Shown one piece after another: positions 48,417 to 57,560 of a stretch of DNA of 64,000 bases. Position numbers and translations under genes: made by a program. The first letter of the stretch is position 1. Each line of letters begins with the position of its first letter. The notes beneath the pieces are model-generated. The model worked only from the letters and a program-made list of their open reading frames with translations, was not told the DNA's origin and did not search any database. Source of the stretch: Burkholderiaceae bacterium (GTDB taxonomy: Bacteria; Pseudomonadota; Gammaproteobacteria; Burkholderiales; Burkholderiaceae_C); the NCBI GenBank assembly GCA_913776825.1, contig CAJYPV010000017.1:62001-126000 (forward strand). The letters are read 5' to 3'.

Positions 48417-50330
48417 TCAGCTTCCGCTCGACGAAGGCGGCTGGAGGTCGGCCTCATCGCCGCGACCGCAGGCCGAGGCGGAGGTACCGCGGCTTTGCAC
48501 AGGCTCGTCCGCTATAGGCGCCGCCGGCTGCACTTGGTCCTTACTTTCAGGGCGACTGGTCAGCGTCGACAGGACGCAGTAGCGCAGCAGAAGCCACCAC
48601 GCGTAGAAGACTTCCGTACCGAACAGGTCCTTGTCCGGCATCAAGCCATGCAGGACCTCGTTTCTGAGATTTCCCCCCAACGTGTCCACGAAAACGTCTT
48701 GCATCTCGAAGACCGCATCCTCACCGAACGCCATCTTCGCCTGTTCGAGTTCGAGCAACGGTTTGAATATGCGTTCCGGCTGCAGACCTGTCGGGCCGAG
48801 AATTGAAGTGTCGGCGCCCATGCCCTCCATCACGTGGCGCAGCATTGATTCAAACTTTGGTGGCACGAGGTGGGCGACTAGGAGCATGTCGCTATCGAAC
48901 CCCGCCAGCAACGCGCGCAAGAAGCTTTCCCTCTGACCGCTTGGGATGGCAGGGCTGTAGCGGATGAGCTCCGCGATGTCATGCCTGGTTGGGTGATGCT
49001 CGTCGCATATCCGCCTCACTGCGGGATGCAGAACGGCGGATACATTGAGGTCCCGTCCTCGACGGGCGTGATGGTACATACGCCCACGCAAGCCCTCTGC
49101 GTTGATGTCCTGACAGCCGACTTCCAGTGGCGGGATGATTGCCACGGTGCGCCCGCGATAGTTCATAACGCTCAATGGGGTCATGCTTCCCACGATGGCG
49201 ACTTCCGCGTCTCGGGAGACCTGCGTCTTAAGCGAGTCCACTCGAGGGGGCCGCACAAGATGGCAGAGCGCCATGACGGCATCGCGGAAGGGCTTTCCAC
49301 GCACTGCGTCGATGGCTTTTCGCGTGATGTCTGTCACATCCATGCGCGTGGAGACTGTTTGGAGCTGGTCCAGCGACAGGGTCTGCCATTCCAGCATCCG
49401 CGCATGCAGCTCGGCTGCGCGTGCGGCATTCCCGCCAGCTTGGCGCAAGGCCGTGACGGCGTCCCCCATGATGGACGCTGCAGCAATAGCCCCCTGGATG
49501 GGTCGCTGAAAGGCTGCTTCCGCCTCGCTGGCCAGCGCTTCGGCTGCGGCGAGATGCTCCGTCGTGGATGCGACGCCGTCGCCGGCCTTGCTGAAGCAAT
49601 CTGCAGCCAAGGCGTGCGCATCTTTGGCTCGGAAGAGGTTGCCTTGCAAGCTCATAGCCGACCCGATGGCCGACGCTTGCCTCCCAAGCACCGCCGCGTC
49701 TCCATGGTCGAACTCAAGCAGAAGACCGATGAGGCGGAACCGGAGTGGCGAGCCGTCATCCGGCAGGTCAACCACGGTTTGAATCTCGACGAGAACCTCG
49801 TCCTTGAGCGCCGAGCCGCCTCGACCCAGACTTGCTGCCAGGCGCAACGCACGCTCGAGGCGCGCCTCACGCTGGAACCAATCGTCAGATTCAGCATAAA
49901 GCTTTGATGCCGCGAGATACGCGCGGACCGCACCCTGGGCAGAGGGGAAATGCCTAGCCTGCATCCAGATGACGTCCAGGGCCCTTGCGCGCAATTCTGC
50001 GTCCGCAACCTTGTCGGCCCATGGATGGATGCGCAGTAACGCATCCTTCGGGATGTCTGCTGGAATCCAGGACCGTTGCCCCTCGAGCACGAACATCGGC
50101 CCGAAGGGTTCCTGCGGATTCGCATGTCTGAGCACCATCTGAAGCATGCCCTGCAAGTAGGCAAGGCAGGCATATTGAGCTGGTTCCCATCGGGCTGCGT
50201 CGGCAAGCATTGGGGCGAGAACTGAGCTGTAGGCCAAGGTCTCTCGCTCGGTCGCGGACGTCAAGAGCGCTTCGACGTCCAGCGAATCCAGGGCCTCCGG
50301 CGTTACAAGGGACCAATCCAACGGCATCAT
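48417..50330 (-). CDS. DUF4209 domain-containing protein
   Basis: A 637-aa, mostly helical protein. The signature near residue 560, TLGGNLRNEVLHGLM, is the conserved R-N-x(3)-H-G-L of DUF4209. The N-terminal part (RFRLIGLLLEFDHGDAAVLGRQAS, ALAADCFSKAGDGVASTTEHLAAA) suggests helical repeats. The RNEVLH pattern has the same Arg-x4-His spacing as HEPN ribonucleases, so DUF4209 may be HEPN-related; that is inference. DUF4209 proteins are frequent in defence islands, without a settled role. GAGGAG precedes the two adjacent ATGs at 50330 and 50327. Confidence 0.8.
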   Translation of the reverse strand: MMPLDWSLVTPEALDSLDVEALLTSATERETLAYSSVLAPMLADAARWEPAQYACLAYLQGMLQMVLRHANPQEPFGPMFVLEGQRSWIPADIPKDALLRIHPWADKVADAELRARALDVIWMQARHFPSAQGAVRAYLAASKLYAESDDWFQREARLERALRLAASLGRGGSALKDEVLVEIQTVVDLPDDGSPLRFRLIGLLLEFDHGDAAVLGRQASAIGSAMSLQGNLFRAKDAHALAADCFSKAGDGVASTTEHLAAAEALASEAEAAFQRPIQGAIAAASIMGDAVTALRQAGGNAARAAELHARMLEWQTLSLDQLQTVSTRMDVTDITRKAIDAVRGKPFRDAVMALCHLVRPPRVDSLKTQVSRDAEVAIVGSMTPLSVMNYRGRTVAIIPPLEVGCQDINAEGLRGRMYHHARRGRDLNVSAVLHPAVRRICDEHHPTRHDIAELIRYSPAIPSGQRESFLRALLAGFDSDMLLVAHLVPPKFESMLRHVMEGMGADTSILGPTGLQPERIFKPLLELEQAKMAFGEDAVFEMQDVFVDTLGGNLRNEVLHGLMPDKDLFGTEVFYAWWLLLRYCVLSTLTSRPESKDQVQPAAPIADEPVQSRGTSASACGRGDEADLQPPSSSGS

Positions 50331-50533
50331 TTCTCCTCAAACGGCGCACGATTCTGGAAGGGATTCTCGCCGCCAGTAGGACTTGCCAGTCGAGCGTCCA
50401 GCCCGTCGTTGCCAGGACGACACGCGGCTCCACCTTAGACGCGCACGGACGGAGGAACCGGTGGGATTGAGCCGTCTGAACAATGGCCGCTCATCTACGC
50501 GAGAATCGGGCCACTCACACTTGAAGGCAGGAA

Positions 50534-51493
50534 ATGGCCAGCGTCTTCTTCTCGTACAGCCACAAGGACGAAGCCTTGCGGGACCAGCTTGAGACCCATC
50601 TGGCCCTACTGAAGAACCAGGGGCTAATAGATGCCTGGCACGACCGCCGCATCCTCGCGGGAAGTGAGGTCGACGACTCCATCTTCGACAAGCTCAATTC
50701 GGCCGACGTCATTCTTCTTCTCGTGAGCGCAGATTTCCTGAGCTCGTCGTACTGCTACTCGCGGGAGATGCAGAGAGCGATGGAGCGCCACGCAGCGCGG
50801 GAGGCCCGCGTCATCCCAGTCATCCTGCGCCACTGCGATTGGCACGGAGCCCCCTTCGGCAAGCTCATGGCTGCCCCACAGGACGGCAAGCCCATCACGG
50901 CCTGGCCGGACCGCGACGAAGCGATGGCTGACGTCGCAAAGCAGATTCGAAAGGCGGTCGAGGCAGCAGGCGCCACCAGCTCTGCCTCGAAGGCCTTCGC
51001 TACTCCGGCGACCGTCCAACGGGCACCATCGTCGGGGCTTCTTGACTCCCTGCCTCGCTCGAGCAACCTGCGCTTGAAGAAGGAGTTCAGCGAGCAGGAT
51101 AAGGACGAATTCGTCCGCTCTACCTTCGAGTTCATCTGCAAGTTCTTTGACGGCTCGCTTCAGGCGGTGGGCGAACGCAACCCCGATGTCACGGGGCGAT
51201 TTGAGCGTGTTGATTCGCGCCACATGGCAGCTCTGCTGTACCGCGGCGGCAAGAAGATTGCTGAATGCTCCGTTCGCCTGGATGGCTTTGGCCGCGACAA
51301 CGGCATCGCGTTCTCGCACGACGCGTCGTCCCGGCAGGGCTCTTTCAACGAGCTGCTGAACGTCCACGCAGATGACCAGTCGCAGTTCCTGACGACGATG
51401 GGGATGTCGTTTGGTGGCGGTCGCGAGAAGCGGCTCTCAGAAGAGGGTGCAGCTGAGTTTCTTTGGGAACTCTTTATCAAGAACGCTCGATGA
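50534..51493 (+). CDS. TIR-domain protein
   Basis: A 319-aa protein. The TIR domain spans residues 1-130: VFFSYSHKDEALRDQLETHL, WHDRRILAGSEVDD, ADVILLLVSADFLSS, and the probable catalytic Glu78 in SREMQRAMERH. After a Ser/Ala linker, a C-terminal domain of about 145 residues (FVRSTFEFICKFFDGSLQ, GRFERVDSRHMAALLYRGGKK in outline) recurs in other bacterial TIR proteins. With Glu78 present it may hydrolyse NAD+ or make cyclic-ADP-ribose signals. It is convergent with the HEPN-GHKL operon and may belong to it or stand alone. Confidence 0.85.
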   Translation: MASVFFSYSHKDEALRDQLETHLALLKNQGLIDAWHDRRILAGSEVDDSIFDKLNSADVILLLVSADFLSSSYCYSREMQRAMERHAAREARVIPVILRHCDWHGAPFGKLMAAPQDGKPITAWPDRDEAMADVAKQIRKAVEAAGATSSASKAFATPATVQRAPSSGLLDSLPRSSNLRLKKEFSEQDKDEFVRSTFEFICKFFDGSLQAVGERNPDVTGRFERVDSRHMAALLYRGGKKIAECSVRLDGFGRDNGIAFSHDASSRQGSFNELLNVHADDQSQFLTTMGMSFGGGREKRLSEEGAAEFLWELFIKNAR

Positions 51494-51555
51494 GCGCGCT
51501 TTGGCTGGGCCCCATCGAGAATCTGCAGCGCGCAGCTTCAGCGCTGTTCTAGGGC

Positions 51556-52134
51556 TCAGCGCTGCAGCACCTGCGCGATGAAACTCTCATACTCGGCGAG
51601 GCTTCGAAAACTGCGCTTCAAGCGAGTGGTCAGAGCCGGGTCTTCGGCCTTGCAGAAGGAGCTACGGCCGAAGCCGCCGTAGCCAATCTCCGATTCACCC
51701 GCGTCGCTCAGCAGCTCACTCCAGCGACGAAGGTCCGCAACGAAGGCGAACAACTCCGTGCGGCTCAAGGACCCCACCGTGAGCTGCCCATGGAAGAGCT
51801 TGTTGCGATGCTCCGAGGCGTCGTCCAGTCGAGCTCTCAGGACACCGAACTCAGCGCCGACTAGTTGCTCAAGCGGGCGTGAGTAGAGCGCATCGAATCC
51901 GTGCAGGAAGCCGTTGAAGTAGACCCGCCTATTTTCCGCGAGCAACTTGCGAAGTGCTGGCACGTCGGTCCGGTCGAAGCACGGAGACTGGAAAACCAAG
52001 TACGTCACCAGCCGCCGCGCCTGGCGCTCGACCTTCAACAGCGACAGGGCAAAGGCATCAACGCCGGCTGTCTTTACGCCGGAATCGATGACGGCATCGA
52101 CGCTGCGGAACTCGTCAACAAACGACGGGTGCAT
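51556..52134 (-). CDS. HEPN-like protein (candidate RNase), 192 aa
   Basis: A helical protein with Arg110-x4-His115 in SEHRNKLFHGQL, the HEPN ribonuclease motif, preceded by a long helix (LVGAEFGVLRARLDDA). The SD GGAGGGGAG sits just before the ATG. It is last in a minus-strand operon after the GHKL-nuclease (52491-54533) and the 86-aa gene (52151-52411; 16 bp gap). HEPN proteins of this kind cleave RNA in toxin-antitoxin and abortive-infection systems. The other two proteins would then sense or restrain it. Confidence 0.65.
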   Translation of the reverse strand: MHPSFVDEFRSVDAVIDSGVKTAGVDAFALSLLKVERQARRLVTYLVFQSPCFDRTDVPALRKLLAENRRVYFNGFLHGFDALYSRPLEQLVGAEFGVLRARLDDASEHRNKLFHGQLTVGSLSRTELFAFVADLRRWSELLSDAGESEIGYGGFGRSSFCKAEDPALTTRLKRSFRSLAEYESFIAQVLQR

Positions 52135-52150
52135 CTCCCCTCCTGGCTCG

Positions 52151-52411
52151 CTACTTCCGCAGACTGCTACGCACTTCTCGCTGGAAGCCGTCCCGGTTCG
52201 GGAGCGGGCTGAAGCCGGGCTCGGTCAGCCCGTCCGCATCCACCTGATTGCCGTCAACCTCTACTCCATGGCCGATTCGTTGAGCGTTCACGCGTTCGAT
52301 GAATTTCAGGGTTGCCCAACGCTTGGACTGAACAAATCGGTCCGACCCAATGTCGTACATCTCGAAGCAGAACACCCGCACCTTCTCACCGTCTGTCCCG
52401 ACAACTGGCAT
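52151..52411 (-). CDS. Small conserved hypothetical protein, 86 aa
   Basis: The start has GGGAGGAAAGCT before the ATG. The core FCFEMYDIGSDRFVQSKRWATLKFIE resembles a widespread small proteobacterial family with YDi-x(4)-v-x-S-r-R-x-AT. It is acidic toward the C-terminus (VDGNQVDADGLTEPG). It sits between the GHKL-nuclease and the HEPN gene and might be an adaptor or antitoxin, which is inference from position only. Confidence 0.6.
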   Translation of the reverse strand: MPVVGTDGEKVRVFCFEMYDIGSDRFVQSKRWATLKFIERVNAQRIGHGVEVDGNQVDADGLTEPGFSPLPNRDGFQREVRSSLRK

Positions 52412-52490
52412 AGCTTTCCTCCCAGTGATTCACATGCTGGCTTTTGAAGCCCTCGGGCCGGCCGCAATCCACGAACGCGGGCAACTCCAC

Positions 52491-54533
52491 TCATTCGCCC
52501 GTGGCCCCATCGGCCACGTCACCGGTCCCGAAGCTTTCGGGCAGGTACTGCGCGTACTTTCGATGAAGCAGGGCCACGCCTTGGTCTTTGGTCGCGGTGT
52601 AGTCGAGTTTGGTGCGGAACAGCTCAAGGCGAGCGCGCGACGCATTGAGAACTTCAGCCCAGGTGGCTAGACCAACTCGAATGTTCCTCTCGTGATGGAA
52701 GAAGCCGAATGGCTTTCCCTCCTGGCGAATGGTGCGCTGAGCATCCGGCGTCATCTCGTTCGACACCGCGAGGAACGTCCAGTAGGTGTTCTCAGCATCG
52801 AAGCGCTCGTCGCCGGCCACTGCCATGGCATAGCCCAAGATTTGACGATGGACGTCTAGGTCGACCTTCTGAGATGGTCGCTTGAGTTCTACGACCAGAA
52901 ATTCTCGACGCGTCTGCGCATACGCCGGCACTTCGCGGGCCAGCATCAAGTCGATGATGCCTTCCGTCCCGTCATCTCGCACGACCGCCTTCCGCTTGCC
53001 CTTCTTTTTCGCCAACTCCGGTCGAAGCGTGGCGAGGTGCTTGCGAAGCACGGTGTTCAGATTCTCATCACTGCTCGTGAGTAGGTACTCCTCGCCAAAA
53101 ATCCAGGTTTCGTTCTCAAGCATTCGATGCAACTGCGTGCGCTCACGCAAGTCGCGCTTGGACTCGGCACGGAACAGAAGTTCTTGGAGTCCGACCAAGA
53201 ACTGGAGGCGGTCCGCCACCAGTTTCCCCGCTTCGATGATTGACGATAGCGTCGTGTACTGCAGCAGGTCTGCGAGCTCGTTCTGTTTCTCTTTGGGAAG
53301 ACCAAGAACCTCGGAGAGGATGCGCTTCAACGCCTCCGGATTTTCGTCCAACGCAGTCTTCAACATCCGCAAGGTGAACTGTCGGTCCTTGACCTGACCC
53401 TCACGGAACGAGTCCAAGTACTGATGCACACTGAGTGCGCAGATATCGAAGACTTCTCGACGTGCGGCCTCGAGAGCACTGGTCGCGTCTCCAGCAAACG
53501 GATAGACCCCTTCGTCCTTCCACTGCTTCACAAGCTCCGATGCGGACTCTGCCTTCCTGCGCCGGAAGTGTCCGCGCAACGCCGCTCGTGCGTCGTCCAC
53601 GATGCGCCGCAAGCTAGGCTCCAGCCCGTCCATAGAAAGGACGTTCTCCTGGTGCAACTTCGCTACGTAATCGGACCGTAAGTAAGCCGTGAAGTTGAAC
53701 TCGCTGCCAGGGCGGATTCCTGCCTCTACCTCGTGAAGAACGAAGCCATCAGCGTCGCACAGACAGATTCGACGCTCCTTTTTTGAGAAGGACCACTCAA
53801 CGACATCCAGCTGCGCCCTGACTTTCACGCCTTCATCGGTCACGAACGCAGGTAGCTGATGCGTTTCATGGGCCAGCTGAACCATCTTCGGGTCGATGCG
53901 TTCACCGCGGTAGATGATGTCCGTAGCCGGGTAGGTCTTCAGATACAGCGCGAACTCCTCCGCTAGCTGCCGGGCGGCTGAACCGTCTCGGGAGAGCACC
54001 CCTAACGGTTCCTGAATTCCGGTGATACGCACATTGGTGCCACGTCCGCGCCCCACTGGGGCAGGCGATATCGCGCCAATCTCAAACTCCTGGAGGCGAT
54101 GCCCATTTCCTCTGATGACGAAGTTCTGCGGCGCATCGTCCTCATTGATGAACACCGTGTCCCACTCCGCCTGATGGCCGAGCGCAAAGGCTTTGAATCG
54201 ACCCTTTCCGTTGCGGCCGTGCATCTTCTTCTGCGACCGCTTGGTGACGCGCTGTTCCCTCTTCCAAGAACCGCCCAAGTTCCCAAACGCGCGTTCCGCC
54301 TCGCTAAGGCTGATGCCATTTCCGTTGTCGGAAATTTCGATGACGGCAGGATTTCCGATTTCGTTGTCCGTGATTCCAATCCTGATGCGGTCAGCATCCG
54401 CATCAAGCGCGTTCCACACGAGCTCGGCAAGCGAGCTGATTGGCTTGCCCCGCGCCAGCGACTCGAGGTGGTCTGGCTGCGCCTCCACGTGGATTACCCG
54501 AGCGGTGTGCTCGGCAGCGACCTGTACAGTCAT
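52491..54533 (-). CDS. GHKL ATPase fused to a Shedu-like PD-(D/E)XK nuclease
   Basis: A 680-aa protein. The N-terminal GHKL (Hsp90/MutL-like) ATPase has N-box Glu37/Asn41 (AELVWNALDADAD), G1 ISDNGNGIS at 67-75, GRNGKGRFKA at 106-115, and GTNVRI. The middle third is helical. The C-terminal region begins about residue 480 (MLENETWIFGEEYLL) and carries a nuclease core: IIDLMLA, then Glu549-x-Lys551 in FLVVELKRP, and a Q-containing helix (HRQILGYAMAV). That layout resembles Shedu/DUF4263 nucleases. The ATG at 54533 follows GGGGAGGGG. It heads an operon with the 86-aa and HEPN genes. Confidence 0.8.
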   Translation of the reverse strand: MTVQVAAEHTARVIHVEAQPDHLESLARGKPISSLAELVWNALDADADRIRIGITDNEIGNPAVIEISDNGNGISLSEAERAFGNLGGSWKREQRVTKRSQKKMHGRNGKGRFKAFALGHQAEWDTVFINEDDAPQNFVIRGNGHRLQEFEIGAISPAPVGRGRGTNVRITGIQEPLGVLSRDGSAARQLAEEFALYLKTYPATDIIYRGERIDPKMVQLAHETHQLPAFVTDEGVKVRAQLDVVEWSFSKKERRICLCDADGFVLHEVEAGIRPGSEFNFTAYLRSDYVAKLHQENVLSMDGLEPSLRRIVDDARAALRGHFRRRKAESASELVKQWKDEGVYPFAGDATSALEAARREVFDICALSVHQYLDSFREGQVKDRQFTLRMLKTALDENPEALKRILSEVLGLPKEKQNELADLLQYTTLSSIIEAGKLVADRLQFLVGLQELLFRAESKRDLRERTQLHRMLENETWIFGEEYLLTSSDENLNTVLRKHLATLRPELAKKKGKRKAVVRDDGTEGIIDLMLAREVPAYAQTRREFLVVELKRPSQKVDLDVHRQILGYAMAVAGDERFDAENTYWTFLAVSNEMTPDAQRTIRQEGKPFGFFHHERNIRVGLATWAEVLNASRARLELFRTKLDYTATKDQGVALLHRKYAQYLPESFGTGDVADGATGE

Positions 54534-55087
54534 CGTTCCCCTCCCCAAAGTTTTGTCGTTCTTGCCTGAGTATCCTGTGCTCCGCCGCCACCTTCAACAG
54601 GCGTGACGTCGGCAGCAAGCTGAGGCGTCAGGCTCTTCTGCTCCGCAGTTACCCGCTTCGATGCCTCATGAGGCTCGATGCCAGCGCCCTCTACCTCATC
54701 AGTCGACTTTATAGGTCGAGCGCAGATTTAGCGTGGTAGCCCACCCGCTCAGCCTACCGGGCTCACCGCACTAGAGTCGAACACCTTCGCGGCGGTGCAG
54801 CGGAGACTGCGGAGGGCCCCACCCACCTGCAGAGCTACCGGGAGATGGCAGTGATGGAAATACGGGTCGCATGGCTGTTCGGCCTTCACGAGACCGACGC
54901 GGGGGAAGCAACGAGCGGCGGCAACTGGTTTCCTGACAACGAGTCGAACCGCCGCGAGCTGGAAATCATCGTAGAGGCTGGCAACGACGCCTGCGGGCCA
55001 GGCACGCATTGGCTCGAAGAGCGCCAGGCCTAGGCAAGCGCCTCCATGCTGCTCGTTCAGAAGAAGGCTGGAGGTGTAAGGGACCGC
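54534..55087. other. Gap with one possible small gene
   Basis: 554 bp. A 62-codon frame at 54845-55033 (+; MAVMEIRVAWLFGLHETD..., ending HWLEERQA) has plausible composition and GGGAG just upstream, but it is small and unrecognised. The rest probably holds the GHKL-operon promoter; I could not assign boxes. Confidence 0.4.
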
Positions 55088-55747
55088 CTAGGAGCCCCAA
55101 TGATTGAAGATGCTCAGCCGGTCGAGGTCCTCCTGCGATGGAACGGACTCGACTTTCTGCCACGGTCGATGCAGCGTCAAAGTTGGGGAACCGGGAAGGA
55201 ATGTCGGAAGGGTGTCACCGCCGAAGGCCAGCCGCATGAAGATGAGGAGCACCACCTGCGCAATGGGCCGGTCTGCACCTGAAATCACGCGGAGCTCTTC
55301 AAGCCGCAAGTGCTCTCTGAACGACCAGGCCTCGCACACCCAGGTGCGGCCGTCTCGCTTCGCCGTGAACTTCGCCACCGCCTCCTCGCCGTAGCGCACA
55401 TCTACCTGGGCGTAATGGGTGGGGCGCTCGCACGATGCTCCATCTCTGGTTTGTCCCCACAAGGCCTCGGCGCCTCGTGCCGCCAAACAAATCATCGGCT
55501 CCTGGCCGATGCTGCGCGCCGATAGGCACGCTTGCCCGACTCGCCGATAGTCTGGGTTGAACTCGATGACCTCCCAGTCGAGCTTGCCCTCTTCGTGAGT
55601 TCGAGTCGCGCTCATCCTGTACTGAGGTCCCCACCTGAGCTCGCCATCCGCCGCGGCATACGCGCAGGTCACCACCAAGTCGAGCTCATCCCCGGAATGT
55701 TCGCGGTCCTCGCCAACGTGGGCAAGCATCGATGAATGAGTCGTCAT
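55088..55747 (-). CDS. Hypothetical protein, 219 aa
   Basis: Start MTTHSSMLAHVGED at 55747. A soluble, beta-rich pattern: DLVVTCAYAAADGELRWGPQYR, WEVIEFNPDYRRVGQ, YAQVDVRYGEEAVAKFTAKRDGRTWVCEAW (in outline), FMRLAFGGDTLPTF. Family unknown. It is the third gene of a minus-strand group after the OB-like (56009-56716) and zinc-ribbon (55797-56012) genes, 49 bp after the latter. Confidence 0.6.
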   Translation of the reverse strand: MTTHSSMLAHVGEDREHSGDELDLVVTCAYAAADGELRWGPQYRMSATRTHEEGKLDWEVIEFNPDYRRVGQACLSARSIGQEPMICLAARGAEALWGQTRDGASCERPTHYAQVDVRYGEEAVAKFTAKRDGRTWVCEAWSFREHLRLEELRVISGADRPIAQVVLLIFMRLAFGGDTLPTFLPGSPTLTLHRPWQKVESVPSQEDLDRLSIFNHWGS

Positions 55748-55796
55748 GTCCAACTCCAGTTGAGCAAGGGGCGTGGCAAGCCGATGCGGCGGCTTC

Positions 55797-56012
55797 TCAG
55801 CCCTGCAGCTGCGGCACGACGGCGAGGGGGTAGCCGAGCTCTCCATCCTTCAAGTCAGGTTCGTCCGCCAAGGCTACGAAACGCGAGCTAGGCGACTCGC
55901 ACAGCTTGCAGTGGGTCCGGGCGTAGACCTGCTCTTCGGACAGACCGCTCAAAACCGTTGACGGAGCGGCTTCGTGCACCGTGCCGCATACCCGGCAAGC
56001 GCACACCTTCAT
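55797..56012 (-). CDS. Small zinc-ribbon protein, 71 aa
   Basis: Two CxxC knuckles, Cys6/Cys9 (CRVC) and Cys35/Cys38 (CKLC), with 25 residues between, form a plausible zinc ribbon. The C-terminus is acidic. Its ATG overlaps the stop of the upstream gene by 4 bp, so translation is coupled. Function unknown. Confidence 0.65.
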   Translation of the reverse strand: MKVCACRVCGTVHEAAPSTVLSGLSEEQVYARTHCKLCESPSSRFVALADEPDLKDGELGYPLAVVPQLQG

Positions 56013-56716
56013 GGCGCGCTCCCCACACCTTCGCTGGAGGGCAACACCCGCTCAGCGCGAAGAACGACGCCGAACTTCAGCACCACTAGGCAGTTGAAGT
56101 GCTGGCCCTCCTCGACCGCCTGGAATCCGTTCCAGACGGAAGTGCGCCGGTTGAAGGCAAGAATCCGGCCGTCGCTTGCGCGCAGATGGACGTGGTCAGG
56201 GTCACGGAGGGCTTCAAAAACCTCAGCCTCAATCCAAACGGCGCTCTCGGTGGCTGCCGCCGTCACTGCCGGCACCGGAGCGAGGGAGCCCAGGCACTCC
56301 TCAACCTCCCGCTCGGACAGCACGCCGTCGACAGCTAGCTGGTCGAGCACGGGAATCAGCTTCCCTGATAGCGACCGCACGTCGACCATCTCAGCCGCGG
56401 GGAAGACTGCGCGGACGTCCCGAGCGACCTTCAACGTCGCATCGAGCATCGAGCCGCCCCTGGTCAGTCGCTCGACAGCCAAGAAGAACGGACGGCGCCA
56501 GTACATCTTCGCGTTCGTGAACTCCCGACCAAGACGCTTGAGCAGCACCTCCTGCGACAGGCATTCATCGACCACGGCTCCTAGGCTGACGAAGAACTCA
56601 AGCTCCTGCGGTGAACCACAGTCGCCCTCCGCGGACGCCTCTGAAACCAAGGCGGCTTCATCGGGTTCGCCATCGTCGGCGGAACCATCCAGCGGAGGTC
56701 GGTCGTGTTGGGCCAT
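56009..56716 (-). CDS. Hypothetical protein with OB/cold-shock-like C-terminus, 235 aa
   Basis: Start MAQHDRPPLDG at 56716. The N-terminus is acidic and the middle helical (LEFFVSLGAVVDECLSQEVLLKRLG in outline). The last 55 residues read like a cold-shock/OB fold: DGRILAFNRRTSVWNGFQAVEEGQ, then LKFGVVLRAERV. This suggests nucleic-acid binding, but similarity is weak. It is first of three coupled minus-strand genes, divergent from the gene at 56923. Confidence 0.6.
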   Translation of the reverse strand: MAQHDRPPLDGSADDGEPDEAALVSEASAEGDCGSPQELEFFVSLGAVVDECLSQEVLLKRLGREFTNAKMYWRRPFFLAVERLTRGGSMLDATLKVARDVRAVFPAAEMVDVRSLSGKLIPVLDQLAVDGVLSEREVEECLGSLAPVPAVTAAATESAVWIEAEVFEALRDPDHVHLRASDGRILAFNRRTSVWNGFQAVEEGQHFNCLVVLKFGVVLRAERVLPSSEGVGSAP

Positions 56717-56922
56717 CCCCGTTTCTAGCTCGGCGCCCCCGCCGGGGCAATCCCAATATCTGCATCGTATGGCGGTGTACGCCGGCGATAGCAGGTGTAT
56801 CTGCTGCCAAATCTCACATCGTCGCCCATGCGGTCGCAAGGGTGGCTCAACTCATGAGCCACCGACACCGCAAGCTCTTCCCATGGACACGGAGGCACCG
56901 TGCCGCATCAAAGGAGTCCGCC

Positions 56923-57309
56923 ATGACGCCAGAAACTGTGCCCGTTGAGGGTGACGAGGTCGGATTGATTCAGCTGCAGCTCTGGGGAGCGTTTCTGCTC
57001 TCCATCCCATCACTTGGCGCCCCAACCGTCCATCTGTCGGGTTGGAACCCTGCGACCGGACGCACCCGCGTGTCCAGCCCGGTGAAGGAGGTGATGGTCC
57101 GAGAGCGCCGGGTCATCACCGCATCGGGGCGCATCTACCTGGTGACCGGCAAGCCAGGTCGAGCTGCATTCGGGCTACTAGCGCTTCAAGGGTGGGCACC
57201 GGCGTTGAAAAGCGTCGTAGTTGCGAACGTGACCCGTCAGTTGTTCGAAGGCCCCCGCCTGGTGCTGGCGGCCAAGTTCGCTCCGGTCGAGACGGCATAT
57301 CTCCACTGA
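56923..57309 (+). CDS. Hypothetical protein, 128 aa
   Basis: A strong SD (AAAGGAG, 7 bp) fixes the start at 56923. The product is a small beta-rich protein: VGLIQLQLWGAFLLSIPSLG, VREVMV-like VKEVMVRERRVITASGRIYLVTG (in outline), LQGWAPALKSVVVANVT. No family recognised. It is divergent from the OB-like gene across a 206-bp promoter region. Confidence 0.65.
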   Translation: MTPETVPVEGDEVGLIQLQLWGAFLLSIPSLGAPTVHLSGWNPATGRTRVSSPVKEVMVRERRVITASGRIYLVTGKPGRAAFGLLALQGWAPALKSVVVANVTRQLFEGPRLVLAAKFAPVETAYLH

Positions 57310-57347
57310 GCGCAGCTGCGGCTCCCGCCCCAGCCCAAAGACGATGT

Positions 57348-57560
57348 CTATCGGTCCGCCGACTTGTGCCTGCCGGCCAGCCGGCGCAGCTCAGACAACT
57401 CTTCCCGGGCGGCTTGCTGCATGTCTGCCCGCGACCATGCAGCGGCACCGTCATCGGACATCGATGCGTCGAGAGCCGCGGACCTTGTATCGAAGGTCGC
57501 CACGGCATAGTCCAACCAACTTTCGTAGCCAGCCGGCGGCGGAGGTGGAGGTCGCGTCAT
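57348..57560 (-). CDS. Small hypothetical protein, 70 aa
   Basis: Start MTRPPPPPPAGYESWLDYAVATFD at 57560. A proline run, then a helical part with SWSRADMQQAAREELSELRRLAG-like composition. Such 70-aa 'PPPPPAGY-ESWLDY' proteins occur as orphan cargo in proteobacteria. Function unknown. The dispersed repeat lies 111 bp upstream. Confidence 0.55.
   Translation of the reverse strand: MTRPPPPPPAGYESWLDYAVATFDTRSAALDASMSDDGAAAWSRADMQQAAREELSELRRLAGRHKSADR

Noticed and set aside
56611..56922. Extended N-terminus of the 128-aa protein
   Set aside because: Antisense to the OB-like gene and Arg/His-rich; the SD before 56923 is strong.
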